Source: a virus. Taken from it: a stretch of DNA of 51,737 nt. Below, in pieces: positions 21,967-30,788 of this stretch (the first letter of the stretch is position 1; each line of letters opens with the position of its first letter). The notes under the pieces are model-generated. The model was not told where the DNA came from. It ran no database searches and saw only the letters and a program-made list of their open reading frames with translations. Location: positions 1 to 51,737 of the IMG/VR virus record IMGVR_UViG_3300005589_000740; one strand, given 5' to 3'. Position numbers and translations under genes: made by a program.

Positions 21967-23421
21967 ATGGCAATGCGGATCGCTTGGAGAGCGAACCCAG
22001 GGCCGCAGGAATGGTATCTGTCGTGTCCGGCCTTCGAGCTTCTTGGATGGGGGAACCGGGGTGGCGGCAAGTCTGACGCGCTCCTGTTCTCGTTCGGGCA
22101 GCATGTGGGGCGAGGCCATCGGCAAGCGTGGCGCGGGGTCATCTTCCGCCGTGAGTACAAAGACCTTACCGATCTGGTCGAGCGGTCGAAGAAATGGTTT
22201 GGCCGGATTTTCCCCGGCGCGAAGTTTCACCAGAGCGCATCGGACTATTACTGGCAGTTTCCCGATGGGGAGCGGCTTTATTTCCGGCACGCCAAGCGGG
22301 AAGACGATCTAGGCGAATTCCTCGGCCAGGAGTGGCCGTTCATCGGCTGGGACGAGTTGCCACAGTGGCCCAATGACAAGCTCTACACCGCGGTGATGGG
22401 CTCGTGCAGGTCGTCTGACCCTGATGTGCCTCGCATGATCCGCTGCACAGGCAACCCCTGGGGCGTTGGCGCGGCATGGGTGAAGGCCCGCTATGTGGAC
22501 CCGGCGCCGGCTGGTGTTATCCAGCGCGAGCGGGTCGAGGTTGACGGCCTGGACGGCAGCAAGGCCACGGTTGAGATCACCCGCACGCATCTGAAAATGA
22601 TGTTCGCGGACAACCCGGAGCTGATCAAGGCGGATCCAGCCTATCAGGCGCGCTTGCAGCCGTCCGACATGGCCAAGCGCAAAGCCTGGATCGACGGTGA
22701 GTGGTCAACGGCCATCGGCGGGTTCTTCTACGGCATCCACGACCCGGACACGCACGTTATCGAGGCATTCAAGCCGCCGCTGACGTGGAGGGTGGACCGT
22801 AGCCATGACTGGGGTTGGTCGAGCCCGCACGCGACAATCTGGTGGGCAGAGGCGGACGGGTCGCCAGCCTTGGTCGCGCCAGGCATTGAATACGCCTTCC
22901 CGAAAGGGACGCTTTTCGCAATCCATGAGCTTTACGGCACGGCCGGCAATGTCTCGGACTGGAATGTCGGCCGGCGCGATACGGACGCGAAGATTGCCGA
23001 GGATATCCGGTCGATCGACAAGGCGCTGGCGCGGCGGTGGGGATCGAACGTCCAGCCCGGCCCGGCGGACACGCAGATATTTCAAGGCGCGGGAAAGCGC
23101 TCGATCCATGACAGCTACAAGGCAGAGGGCGTTCGCTTCACGGAGGCCGACAAGCGCCCTGGCTCGCGGGTCACTGGATCGAAGGCCATTGCGGATCGCC
23201 TTGTGGCATCACGGCCCTATGAGGCGGGCAGGCCGATGGAAAAACCGGGCCTGTTCATCTTTGGCGAAGAATGCCCGCACCTGGCCCGAAACATGGGTGA
23301 GGTCCAGCGCTCGGAGAAAGACCCGGACGCTTACGACACCGAGGGCGAAGACCACCTCATTGACACCACGAGATACCGGGTTTCAGCGACCAGCACGACA
23401 ATGACACAGCAGGAGATTTGA
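21967..23421 (+). CDS. terL: Terminase large subunit
   Basis: A 484-residue packaging motor. Walker A GNRGGGKS lies at residues 29-36 and Walker B FIGWDE at 125-130. The nuclease region begins around VDRSHDWGWSSPH (D277/D281), with later acidic residues in the C-terminal domain. It cuts concatemeric DNA and pumps it into the prohead through the portal encoded next. Length is normal. Confidence 0.94.
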   Translation: MAMRIAWRANPGPQEWYLSCPAFELLGWGNRGGGKSDALLFSFGQHVGRGHRQAWRGVIFRREYKDLTDLVERSKKWFGRIFPGAKFHQSASDYYWQFPDGERLYFRHAKREDDLGEFLGQEWPFIGWDELPQWPNDKLYTAVMGSCRSSDPDVPRMIRCTGNPWGVGAAWVKARYVDPAPAGVIQRERVEVDGLDGSKATVEITRTHLKMMFADNPELIKADPAYQARLQPSDMAKRKAWIDGEWSTAIGGFFYGIHDPDTHVIEAFKPPLTWRVDRSHDWGWSSPHATIWWAEADGSPALVAPGIEYAFPKGTLFAIHELYGTAGNVSDWNVGRRDTDAKIAEDIRSIDKALARRWGSNVQPGPADTQIFQGAGKRSIHDSYKAEGVRFTEADKRPGSRVTGSKAIADRLVASRPYEAGRPMEKPGLFIFGEECPHLARNMGEVQRSEKDPDAYDTEGEDHLIDTTRYRVSATSTTMTQQEI

Positions 23422-23425
23422 GCCC

Positions 23426-24817
23426 ATGAGCGACGTTGCAACGCCACGCGCCGAACATGCCGCAATGGCAAAGCGCTGGGCCTTGCCGGTAGCGCTGATG
23501 GGCGGGACGCCTGCGATGCGGGCAAAGGGCGAAGCTTTCCTCCCCCAAGAGCCGGCGGAATCTGACACGGCCTATAAGCGCCGTTTGGGCCGTGCCGTCT
23601 TGTTGAATGAGTTCGCGCGAAACCTGACCACCTTGTCGGGTTATGTGTTCGCCAAGCCGGTCGAGTTCAAAGCGGGTGACGAGGAAGCGACAATTTCGAC
23701 GCGCATGTCCGAAGTCATTGGCGACGTGGACCGCGATGGCACGCCGCTGATGGAGTTCGCGCAAGAATTGTTCGATGTGGGCGCCTCTACTGGCCTTGCT
23801 CATATCCTGGTCGACTTCCCCGTGAACACCGGGGATGGATCGCGCGAATCCGACATGGCGTTGACGCTGCGACCATACTTCGTGCTGATCCGCCCGGAAA
23901 ATCTGATCGGCTGGCGCACGGAGCAGGTGAACGGGCAGACGTTCCTGTCGCAAATCCGCTACCGGACTTGGCGCGAGCACTCGGAAGAAGAGTTTGGCAG
24001 CGAAGAGATGATCGAGCAGATCCGGGTGCGCCGGGTGGCCGGTGCTGTGTCGGAAGAGGTCGTCTTCGAGAAAGATGACGAAGACGAATGGTCCCCTGTT
24101 GGCGACCCGACGCTGATCAAGCTGGGATACATCCCCCTCGCGACATTCTTTGGCGGCCGCACGGGATACCTGACCAGCAAGCCGCCGTTTGAAGACCTTG
24201 CGCAGATGAACTTACGCTGGTGGCAGTCCTACGCCGACCAGGCGAACATCCTGCATTATGCGCGTGTGCCCTTCCTGCATATCGCGGGTGGTGATGAAAG
24301 CCAGGCAGTCGAGATCGGCGCGAATACGGCCATGAAAACCGGCCAAGAAGTCAAAATCGGCTGGGTCGAGCACAAGGGTGACGCAATCAATGCGGGCCGC
24401 GCCGACATCCAGGACATTCAGGAATGGATGGTCCGCATGTCGATTGAAACCTACATGACGCGCCGGGCGGCAACGGCAACAGAGGCCGGGATCGACGCCA
24501 ACCAGTCCATGTCACTTGGCCAGCTTTTGGCGGTGAACCTGTCGCAGTGCATCACCAAGGCGTTGGTTATGGCTGCCGATTGGATGGATGAAAAGTTCGA
24601 CGCGAAGGCGGAGTTCAACAGCAAGTTTGCGATCCGCGCCGCCAATCAGGCCGCGGTGGTCGGGCTCAACTCCGCCCGTGATCGCGGCGATCTGAGCCGC
24701 ACCGACTATCTCGAGCAGCTCGGCAAGATCGGTGTGGTCGAAGACCTGGACATCGAGGCCAATGATGCACGCCTTGACGTGGAAGGCGGAGGCTTGAGCG
24801 CCGATGACGCCGCCTGA
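23426..24817 (+). CDS. Portal protein, DUF4055 family
   Basis: A 463-residue protein recognised as a DUF4055 portal. It has the typical start (AKRWALPVALMGGTPAMRAK), the segment RAVLLNEFARNLTTLSGYVF, and the C-terminal YMTRRAATATEAGIDANQSM. It would form the dodecameric ring for DNA entry and tail attachment. It overlaps the next gene by 14 bp. Confidence 0.9.
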   Translation: MSDVATPRAEHAAMAKRWALPVALMGGTPAMRAKGEAFLPQEPAESDTAYKRRLGRAVLLNEFARNLTTLSGYVFAKPVEFKAGDEEATISTRMSEVIGDVDRDGTPLMEFAQELFDVGASTGLAHILVDFPVNTGDGSRESDMALTLRPYFVLIRPENLIGWRTEQVNGQTFLSQIRYRTWREHSEEEFGSEEMIEQIRVRRVAGAVSEEVVFEKDDEDEWSPVGDPTLIKLGYIPLATFFGGRTGYLTSKPPFEDLAQMNLRWWQSYADQANILHYARVPFLHIAGGDESQAVEIGANTAMKTGQEVKIGWVEHKGDAINAGRADIQDIQEWMVRMSIETYMTRRAATATEAGIDANQSMSLGQLLAVNLSQCITKALVMAADWMDEKFDAKAEFNSKFAIRAANQAAVVGLNSARDRGDLSRTDYLEQLGKIGVVEDLDIEANDARLDVEGGGLSADDAA

Positions 24818-25895
24818 TGGAAGCTCGGCACGCGATGCAACTGAGCAATACGCCGAACGCCTTCGCCGCCGTGCAATAGGCGGGCTTCGCTTCGACGGCA
24901 GCGAGCGCCGGCGCATCCTGGGTATCCTCAAGGAGGTCGAGGAAGAAATCGTCATCCGCTTGTCCCGGTTCAATCCGACTGGCGTAACGCAGACCGCAGC
25001 GCAGCGGCGACGGCTGGAATCGCTTTTGACGGATACCCGCGCCCGAATGCGCGAGATGATCCGGGACATTCGCAACACATCGGCCAGCGCGTTGACCGAT
25101 TACGCAGCCGCAGAGGCCGCATGGGCGCACACGGCGCTGAATAGCGCAGTTTCCTCAGCTGGTATCCAGACGGCGATCCGCGTCGCGCCTGCGGAGGTTC
25201 TTCGCGGCCTGGTGGCTAATGCGCAGATTGTGGGTGTGCCGCTCAATGACTGGTGGTCTCGGCAGGCCGACAGTCTGACGCAGGGGTTCGCCCAACAGAT
25301 GCGGCTCGGGGTGGCTCAAGGCGAAACGCTCGACCAGCTCATCCGCCGGGTGCGCGGGACCCGGGCGAATAGCTTCAAAGACGGGATAATGGAGACCACC
25401 CGCCGCCAATCGGCCGCGCTGGTGCGAACCTCCGTCAATGCAATCGGCAACCAGGCCCGAACGGCAGTCTACGAGGCCAACGCGGATCTGATCACGGCAG
25501 AGGTTCATTCCTCCACGCTGGACAGTCGAACGACGCTTCAATGCTCTGCCCGCGACGGCAAGTCCTGGGACATGCAGACCAAGGCGCCGGTCGGTGGGCA
25601 CTCAGTTCCCTATCAGGTGCCGCCCATTCATGTGGGGTGCCGATCGGTCCTGTTGCCTCGCATCGGATCGGGTGTCCGGATTCCTGGGCAGCGCGCATCA
25701 GCGGATGGGCCGGTCCCGGCAAGCCAGACATTCGAGACGTGGCTGAAAAACAAGACGGTCGCAGAGCAGAACGATCTGCTTGGCCCCGGTCGGGCGCGTC
25801 TCTGGCGCGAGCAGAAATTGACCCTTTCGCAGCTCTTGGACTTCCGCGGCGACCCGCTCTCGCTGGATGAGCTGACCAGGCTTTACGCCAACTGA
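24804..25895 (+). CDS. Head morphogenesis protein, SPP1 gp7 / Mu gpF-like
   Basis: A 363-residue protein. A helical N-terminal half precedes the SPP1 gp7-like core (residues about 150-290: RRQSAALVRTSVNAIGNQAR, LDSRTTLQCSARDGKSW, PPIHVGCRSVLLPRI). The end (FETWLKNKTVAEQNDLLGPG) is shared with Mu gpF-type minor head proteins. These are minor internal head proteins bound to the portal. Confidence 0.88.
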   Translation: MTPPDGSSARDATEQYAERLRRRAIGGLRFDGSERRRILGILKEVEEEIVIRLSRFNPTGVTQTAAQRRRLESLLTDTRARMREMIRDIRNTSASALTDYAAAEAAWAHTALNSAVSSAGIQTAIRVAPAEVLRGLVANAQIVGVPLNDWWSRQADSLTQGFAQQMRLGVAQGETLDQLIRRVRGTRANSFKDGIMETTRRQSAALVRTSVNAIGNQARTAVYEANADLITAEVHSSTLDSRTTLQCSARDGKSWDMQTKAPVGGHSVPYQVPPIHVGCRSVLLPRIGSGVRIPGQRASADGPVPASQTFETWLKNKTVAEQNDLLGPGRARLWREQKLTLSQLLDFRGDPLSLDELTRLYAN

Positions 25896-25924
25896 AATCT
25901 GCCCATTCGGGCGATGTGACCTGA

Positions 25925-25968
25925 CCGGGAGGAGCCCGGCGGGGCGAACCCTTGCGCCAGGACGGCGC
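25925..25968 (+). other. Two small hairpins in the scaffold-gene leader
   Basis: CCGGG/CCCGG (25925-25939) and GCGCC/GGCGC (25954-25968) each close a five-base loop in the 98-bp gap before the scaffold gene. They could set scaffold translation or partial termination; short stems make this tentative. Confidence 0.4.
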
Positions 25969-25993
25969 TTTACTCTCACGGGACGTGAAAACA

Positions 25994-26794
25994 ATGGCAT
26001 TGAAAGCAATTCTCGACAGTATCGACAGCGCTGATGAGGCGGTGCGTGGCTTTTACACCGAGCAAGCAGACGGCCCGCTCAAGGGCAAGTTTGTCCTGCA
26101 AGTGGACGGCGCGTCCGGTTATGCGTTGGAAGACGTTTCCGGCCTGAAATCGGCCCTCGGCAAGGAGCGCGCCCGCGCGGATGCGGCTGAAAAGCAGGCC
26201 GCGGCATTCGGGGATATTGACCCCAAGAAGGCGGCGGAAGCGCTGGCCAAGTATGAAGAGCTCTCGCAGCTCGACCCGGCCAAGGAAGCCGACAAGCTCA
26301 TTGAAGAGCGCGTCAAGGCTGTCCGCGAGAAAATGATGGCTGAGTTCGACAAGGAACGCGCCACGCTGCAAAGCGAAAACCAGAGCCTGAAAGGTGAGGC
26401 AGACCAGACCGCCCGGCTTCGTGCCAAGGGCGAGGCGTTCGACGCCCACGGCGTCATGCCGGAGCGCCGCAAGGCCCTGGATGCCTATGTGGATCGCTAC
26501 ATCAAGACCGACATGCGCGACGGCAAGCGCGTCGTGATGGTCACGGATGAAGACGGCAATCCGCGCATCGCCGGCGACGGCTCGAACATGAATATCAACT
26601 CTTTCGTCGAGAGCCTGAAGAATGACCCCGGTTTCCAGTGGGCATTCCAAGGCACCGACAAGACCGGCGGCGGGACGCCACCGGGCAAAGGCGGGGGAAC
26701 CGTCAATCCGCAGGCATCGAAGATGTCGAAATCCGAAAAGGCTCGCGCCTTGGCGGATGGGTCCATCAACCCGGCCGATCTCGCGAAAGCCTGA
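25994..26794 (+). CDS. Scaffolding protein
   Basis: A 266-residue protein placed directly before the capsid gene. It is highly charged, with a coiled coil (residues about 55-140: SALGKERARADAAEKQAAAF, KMMAEFDKERATLQSENQSL) and a basic, lysine-rich C-terminus (ASKMSKSEKARALADG) that suits capsid binding. ATG 25994 is used rather than an upstream frame extension. The role follows from composition and position. Confidence 0.85.
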   Translation: MALKAILDSIDSADEAVRGFYTEQADGPLKGKFVLQVDGASGYALEDVSGLKSALGKERARADAAEKQAAAFGDIDPKKAAEALAKYEELSQLDPAKEADKLIEERVKAVREKMMAEFDKERATLQSENQSLKGEADQTARLRAKGEAFDAHGVMPERRKALDAYVDRYIKTDMRDGKRVVMVTDEDGNPRIAGDGSNMNINSFVESLKNDPGFQWAFQGTDKTGGGTPPGKGGGTVNPQASKMSKSEKARALADGSINPADLAKA

Positions 26795-26799
26795 TCCCC

Positions 26800-26827
26800 G
26801 GCTATCGATGCCGTTCCCGAGATAGCC
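26800..26827 (+). other. Hairpin in the major capsid gene leader
   Basis: GGCTATC (26800-26806) and GATAGCC (26821-26827) form a seven-base stem around a 14-base loop, ending 14 bases before the capsid AAAGGAA ribosome-binding site. It may protect or tune the capsid mRNA. Confidence 0.45.
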
Positions 26828-26852
26828 CCTAACTCCCGAAAGGAACATCGAT

Positions 26853-27842
26853 ATGGCTATCGGCAAGGCATCGGATATGAAGGTCTACGACCCGCGTATC
26901 CAGGGTGGTTTCATTGAAACCCTCGTGCAGAACACCGATGTGTTCAACCAGGCGTCCCGCAATGCGATCCGCCTGTCCAACAACTTCAAGCCCGGCGATT
27001 ACGATTACTCTTCGTTCTTCGCCAACACCTCTTCGCTGATCACGCGGCGTGACACGACCTCGGTCTCCGGTGTCACTGACATCGCGCTCGCTCAGTCCGA
27101 AGAGCTGAAGGTCAAGCTCAATTGGAAGCTCGGCCCGATCGCCAACACGCTGGACAGCTTCAAGAAGGCCACCAATGGCCAGTTCGACGAAGACGAGTTC
27201 ATGTTCGTGGTCGGCGAGCAAGCTGCGAAGGCCGCGCTGGTCAAGCAGACCGATGACGCCGTTCTGTCGGCCAAGGCTTTCCTCAACGGTCAGTCGGCCA
27301 ACAAGCACACGGTTGCCTCGGACGGCACCATCGCGACCTCCGACCTGGTCGACGGCCTGTCCAAGTTCGGTGATGCGGCTTCGAACGTCATCCTGTGGGT
27401 GATGCACTCGAAGGTGTATTTCGATCTGGTCAAGCAGCAGATCGCGGCCAACATCGACGGCGTGTCCAACTTCAACGTCGCCGAAGGCAATCCGCTCACC
27501 CTGAACCGCCCGGTTCTGGTGACGGATTCCGCGTCGCTCTACGCCACGTCTGGATCGCCGGAAGTGACCGACTATTACACGCTCGGCCTGACCGCCGATG
27601 CTGTGGGTGTCGAGACCTCCGAAGGCGAAACCATTCACGGCGAAATGGTGACGGGCCTCGAGAACCTGGCCTATCGCATCCAGGGCGAAGGGGCGTTCAG
27701 CCTCGGCGTCAAGGGCGCGAGCTGGGATGTCGCCAATGGCGGCGCCAACCCGAACGGCACGGCTCTCGGTACGAGCTCGAACTGGGACAAGGTCTACAAC
27801 GACAAGCGCTCGCTTGCCGGCGTGATCATCCAGTCCCGCTAA
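26853..27842 (+). CDS. Major capsid protein
   Basis: A 329-residue protein with features of an HK97-fold capsid. It lies just after the scaffold gene, has a strong ribosome-binding site (AAAGGAAC), a beta-rich sequence with few rare codons, an N-terminal arm (MKVYDPRIQGGFIETLVQNT) and a spine-helix region (DEDEFMFVVGEQAAKAALVK). No separate protease domain is fused. Assignment rests on context and pattern. Confidence 0.88.
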   Translation: MAIGKASDMKVYDPRIQGGFIETLVQNTDVFNQASRNAIRLSNNFKPGDYDYSSFFANTSSLITRRDTTSVSGVTDIALAQSEELKVKLNWKLGPIANTLDSFKKATNGQFDEDEFMFVVGEQAAKAALVKQTDDAVLSAKAFLNGQSANKHTVASDGTIATSDLVDGLSKFGDAASNVILWVMHSKVYFDLVKQQIAANIDGVSNFNVAEGNPLTLNRPVLVTDSASLYATSGSPEVTDYYTLGLTADAVGVETSEGETIHGEMVTGLENLAYRIQGEGAFSLGVKGASWDVANGGANPNGTALGTSSNWDKVYNDKRSLAGVIIQSR

Positions 27843-27849
27843 TCCCGAT

Positions 27850-27879
27850 CGGCGGGGAGGGGCTCGCCTCTTCCCGCCG
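27850..27879 (+). terminator. Hairpin after the capsid gene, possible attenuator
   Basis: CGGCGGG (27850-27856) pairs with CCCGCCG (27873-27879), with an inner GAGG/CCTC extension. Only a short CTTTT follows some bases later, so it is more likely a partial terminator or 3' stabiliser separating high capsid expression from the genes downstream. Confidence 0.5.
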
Positions 27880-27905
27880 TATCGCTTTTGATGAAAGGCG
27901 CAGCC

Positions 27906-28418
27906 ATGAAGCGCGTAGTGATGATTTTCGAAGACAGCCCGCGCGCGAAAGAGCTGGCCGCGCAGTTCCGCGAGAACAAGATGGCCGCCCAGATCCGCAA
28001 TCCGGTTCTGTTCCATGCGCCCGGCAAAGACGCGCACGGTCGTCAGGTTCTGGCTGAGGGCGCGCACGGCGTCGTGGTGCCTTTGGACGCTCCTAATGGT
28101 GATTTGATCGCCGAAACTTACACCGCAGCCGGCGTTCCGGTGCGGCGCGAAATGGCGGTGTTCAACCCGGATGAGGCGATGCCCGAGGCCGCGACGAAGG
28201 CGGAAGGTGGCGCCCCCGTTTCGAAGTCGGACGCTGTGAGCATCCCCGACAACTGGCAGGCTTTGAAGCCCTGGACGAAGAAGGTTTCGCTTGCCAAGCA
28301 GATCAATGCGAATTTTGAGCCGGACCCGAAAGACCGTGTTGCGAGCGCGGAACGGGTCATTCAGGCTGAACTGGACCGGCGCGAGGCTGAAACCGAAATG
28401 GCTTCGTTTCCCGGCTGA
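27906..28418 (+). CDS. Head-associated protein of unknown function
   Basis: A 170-residue protein right after the capsid. The N-terminal part is a beta-rich domain (MKRVVMIFEDSPRAKELAAQ), followed by an Ala/Glu-rich linker and a helical end (WQALKPWTKKVSLAKQINAN). ATG 27906 has AAAGG nine bases upstream; another ATG at 27891 is possible. It could be a decoration or head-completion protein; no motif decides this. Confidence 0.62.
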   Translation: MKRVVMIFEDSPRAKELAAQFRENKMAAQIRNPVLFHAPGKDAHGRQVLAEGAHGVVVPLDAPNGDLIAETYTAAGVPVRREMAVFNPDEAMPEAATKAEGGAPVSKSDAVSIPDNWQALKPWTKKVSLAKQINANFEPDPKDRVASAERVIQAELDRREAETEMASFPG

Positions 28419-29097
28419 TATCGTCCCGCGACAATGGCCGGGTGAGGTGTGCGTCATCATCGCCTCCGGCCCGTCGCTGGGTTTGGATCAGATCGAGCTG
28501 GTGAGGCGCTATCATGAGCGCGGCATGTGCCGTGTGATAGCGATCAACAATAGCTGGGAGCTCGCCCCTTGGGCTGATGCCCTTTATGCCTGCGATAGCC
28601 GCTGGTGGCATCACTACAAGCCCGCGTTCACCGGCCAGCGATGGACGCAAAGCGGTGCGGCGTCCGGATTTGGCGCGAGGCAGGTCAAGGGCCGTGATGG
28701 CGTGCAGTTGAGCCTCGACCGATCGGTCATCACCTACGGCAATAATTCAGGGTTCCAGGCGCTCAACCTGGCCATTCATTTTGGCTGCACGAAGGTCATT
28801 TTCATCGGGCTTGATTGCGGCGCCACGGATGGTGGATCGCACTGGCACGGCGACCATGACGAGGCGTCGCCACACGGGCTGAAAAACCCGACCGACAACA
28901 GCTTCCAGAAATGGCGCCGGGCCTTCGCGCACGCGGCCAAGTCCTGTGAGGCGTGGGGCGTTGACCTGATCAATGCGAGCGAAAGAACTGCGCTCACGTC
29001 TATTCGCCGGGTGCCACTTGCGGAGGCGCTGCATGATCTCGATCAAAGCGGACATTCACCCGCGGGCCGTCACGGATTCGACGGTGCAAATCGGTGA
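28306..29097 (+). CDS. DUF115/MptE-like protein (glycan-type enzyme)
   Basis: The conserved domain begins around position 28450 (VCVIIASGPSLGLDQIELV) and continues through IAINNSWELAPWADALYACD, GNNSGFQALNLAIHFGCTKV and IFIGLDCG...HWHGDH. This resembles DUF115/MAF-type proteins related to hydroxymethylpterin pyrophosphokinase-like and flagellin-glycosylation enzymes. The start is uncertain. ATG 28306 gives 263 residues and overlaps the previous gene; GTG 28336 is an alternative. It opens a four-gene block of sugar-type enzymes. Confidence 0.7.
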   Translation: MRILSRTRKTVLRARNGSFRLNWTGARLKPKWLRFPADIVPRQWPGEVCVIIASGPSLGLDQIELVRRYHERGMCRVIAINNSWELAPWADALYACDSRWWHHYKPAFTGQRWTQSGAASGFGARQVKGRDGVQLSLDRSVITYGNNSGFQALNLAIHFGCTKVIFIGLDCGATDGGSHWHGDHDEASPHGLKNPTDNSFQKWRRAFAHAAKSCEAWGVDLINASERTALTSIRRVPLAEALHDLDQSGHSPAGRHGFDGANR

Positions 29098-29548
29098 CGG
29101 CACGGTCATTCGCCAGTTCGCGTCAGTGACGGGCGGCACGGTGCTTGGCCGGGATTGCTCGGTCTCGCCCTTCGCGATGCTGCACGGGCCGGTGATTGGC
29201 GACCGTTGCCGGATCAGCGGCGGTGTGATGATGGGGCCGGGGTTCTTGATCGAGGATGACGTGTTCATCGGGCCGAACGTGACGCTGGCAAACGACGCCT
29301 GGCCGCGCACGGACAAGACCGGGTATCGGCCGGAAGAGTTCGACGGCACCCGCTGGGCTGTCATCGTGGAGGATGGGGCAAGCATTGGGGCGAACGCGGT
29401 CGTTTTGCCGGGCGTGCGTATCGGGGCGAGGGCCATGATCGCCGCGGGCGAGCGCGTGACGCGGGATGTTCCCGCCGGCGCGCTTTGGGTCAACGGTCGG
29501 TCATGCACCCGCGCCGGGCCTTCCGAGCGGATGAGGTTTGCATCGTGA
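29033..29548 (+). CDS. Hexapeptide-repeat acyltransferase
   Basis: A 171-residue left-handed beta-helix protein. Imperfect hexapeptide repeats run across most of it (IKADIHPRAVTDSTVQIGDG, FLIEDDVFIGPNVTLANDAW, VEDGASIGANAVVLPGVRIG). This is the WbbJ/LpxA-type O- or N-acetyltransferase fold, usually acting on nucleotide sugars or glycans. GGAGG precedes the ATG. It overlaps the DUF115-like gene by 65 bp and is joined to the next gene by GTGA. Confidence 0.85.
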   Translation: MISIKADIHPRAVTDSTVQIGDGTVIRQFASVTGGTVLGRDCSVSPFAMLHGPVIGDRCRISGGVMMGPGFLIEDDVFIGPNVTLANDAWPRTDKTGYRPEEFDGTRWAVIVEDGASIGANAVVLPGVRIGARAMIAAGERVTRDVPAGALWVNGRSCTRAGPSERMRFAS

Positions 29549-30174
29549 TCACCGTCGCGGTGCCGTTCTGGCAGACAAACCAGCACAGCAAGTCGTTTTC
29601 GAGCCGGTACAATGAGGCATGGGTCGAGCGGCTTTATCGGGGATTTGCCCGAAACCTGACTGTGCCGTTCAACTTTGTTGTCTTCACGGATCGGGTGCGG
29701 GAATACAGCGAGCCGGTCTCGCAGGAGCTTTTGAGCAACCCGACGCCGGGATATGCCGACTGTCTTGAGCCTTACCGGCTGGGAGAGCCGATGATCCTGG
29801 TCGGGCTCGATACGGTCGTCACCGGCAATATCGACCACCTGGCCGAATACTGCCTGACTGCGGACAAGATCGCGCTACCGAAGGCGGTCTATTTGCCGAA
29901 CACGGTGTGCAACGGCGTTGCTCTTGTGCCGGCCGGTTTCGACTGGATATGGCATGACTTCGACGGGCTTGGCGGCGATCAGGCCGACATGGTCTGGCTG
30001 CGCAAGCAGGATTACGCGGTCATTGATGACCTCTTCCCCGGGCAGGTGGTGAGCTACAAGGGCCATGTGAAGTCGCGCGGACTTGGTGATGCCCGCGTCG
30101 TGTTCTTTCACGGCGCCGAAAAGGCCGACCAGATCGCCGCTCAAACACCTTGGGTTCGGGAGCATTGGGCATGA
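29545..30174 (+). CDS. Glycosyltransferase-like protein
   Basis: A 209-residue protein with a GT-A-like layout. It opens with an N-terminal strand (ITVAVPFWQTNQHSKSFSSR) and NFVVFTD. A nucleotide-sugar-type acidic motif follows in LGEPMILVGLDTVVTGNIDH, and the later YKGHVKSRGLGDARVVFFHG resembles the product-side loop of GT8-like enzymes. GTG 29545 overlaps the acyltransferase stop; an in-frame upstream ATG would overlap more. Donor and acceptor are unknown. Confidence 0.7.
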   Translation: MITVAVPFWQTNQHSKSFSSRYNEAWVERLYRGFARNLTVPFNFVVFTDRVREYSEPVSQELLSNPTPGYADCLEPYRLGEPMILVGLDTVVTGNIDHLAEYCLTADKIALPKAVYLPNTVCNGVALVPAGFDWIWHDFDGLGGDQADMVWLRKQDYAVIDDLFPGQVVSYKGHVKSRGLGDARVVFFHGAEKADQIAAQTPWVREHWA

Positions 30175-30788
30175 TCTTGATTACGGGTTGCGCCCGATCG
30201 CGCACGTCCATGACCACCGCGATGCTGCAAGCGTGCGGCGCCAATCTTGGCCGCCCCGCTGATGTGAACACGCTGTATGAAAACCTCTCCGTTCGGCAGA
30301 CCATCCTGAAGCCCATGATCTCGCGTTTTGGCGGCGATCCGCTGGGCCAGACGCATTTTCCCAACGCTAACGCGGTTAAACCCGTCGAGGGGTTGAAATT
30401 CCGGGCGCTGGACGCGCTTGGCGGGCCTCGCGCGGACCTTGCCTACAAAGACGCCAAACTGTCCCTTGTGTGGCAATCCTGGGCTGATGCATTCCCCGAA
30501 GCGAAATGGGTAATCGTGCGCCGGCCTCGCGAGGGCATCATTGATAGCTGCATCCGCACCCACTTCATGCGGGCCTATGGCGACAGCCGGGCCGGGTGGG
30601 GCTCTTGGGTGGATGCGCAGGTTGCCCGCTTTGACGCCATGAAGGCGGCGGGGCTGGACCTGATCGAAATCGACACGGACGCGCTTGTTGCTGACCCGGG
30701 CTTGTTCGAGCCGGTCGCGGCGCATTGTGGACTGGAATTTGACCGGGCGGCGGTTGCTGCCTGTATCAGACCGAGGGCGCGAGGATGA
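30171..30788 (+). CDS. Sulfotransferase-like P-loop protein
   Basis: A 205-residue protein with the PAPS-binding 5'-phosphosulfate loop at the N-terminus (ILITGCARSRTSMTTAMLQA) and a 3'-phosphate-binding-type segment (KWVIVRRPREGIIDSCIRTH). Late residues (LDLIEIDTDALVADPGLFEP) are also usual in bacterial sulfotransferase-family proteins. It would transfer sulfate to a sugar or other hydroxyl. ATGA-coupled upstream and four bases overlapped with the protease gene downstream. Confidence 0.78.
   Translation: MILITGCARSRTSMTTAMLQACGANLGRPADVNTLYENLSVRQTILKPMISRFGGDPLGQTHFPNANAVKPVEGLKFRALDALGGPRADLAYKDAKLSLVWQSWADAFPEAKWVIVRRPREGIIDSCIRTHFMRAYGDSRAGWGSWVDAQVARFDAMKAAGLDLIEIDTDALVADPGLFEPVAAHCGLEFDRAAVAACIRPRARG

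Noticed and set aside
26829-28460. Minus-strand open frame of 543 codons opposite the capsid gene
   Set aside because: It lies against the scaffold end, major capsid and next gene, all with ribosome-binding sites and late-operon order. The antisense frame has no recognisable domain.
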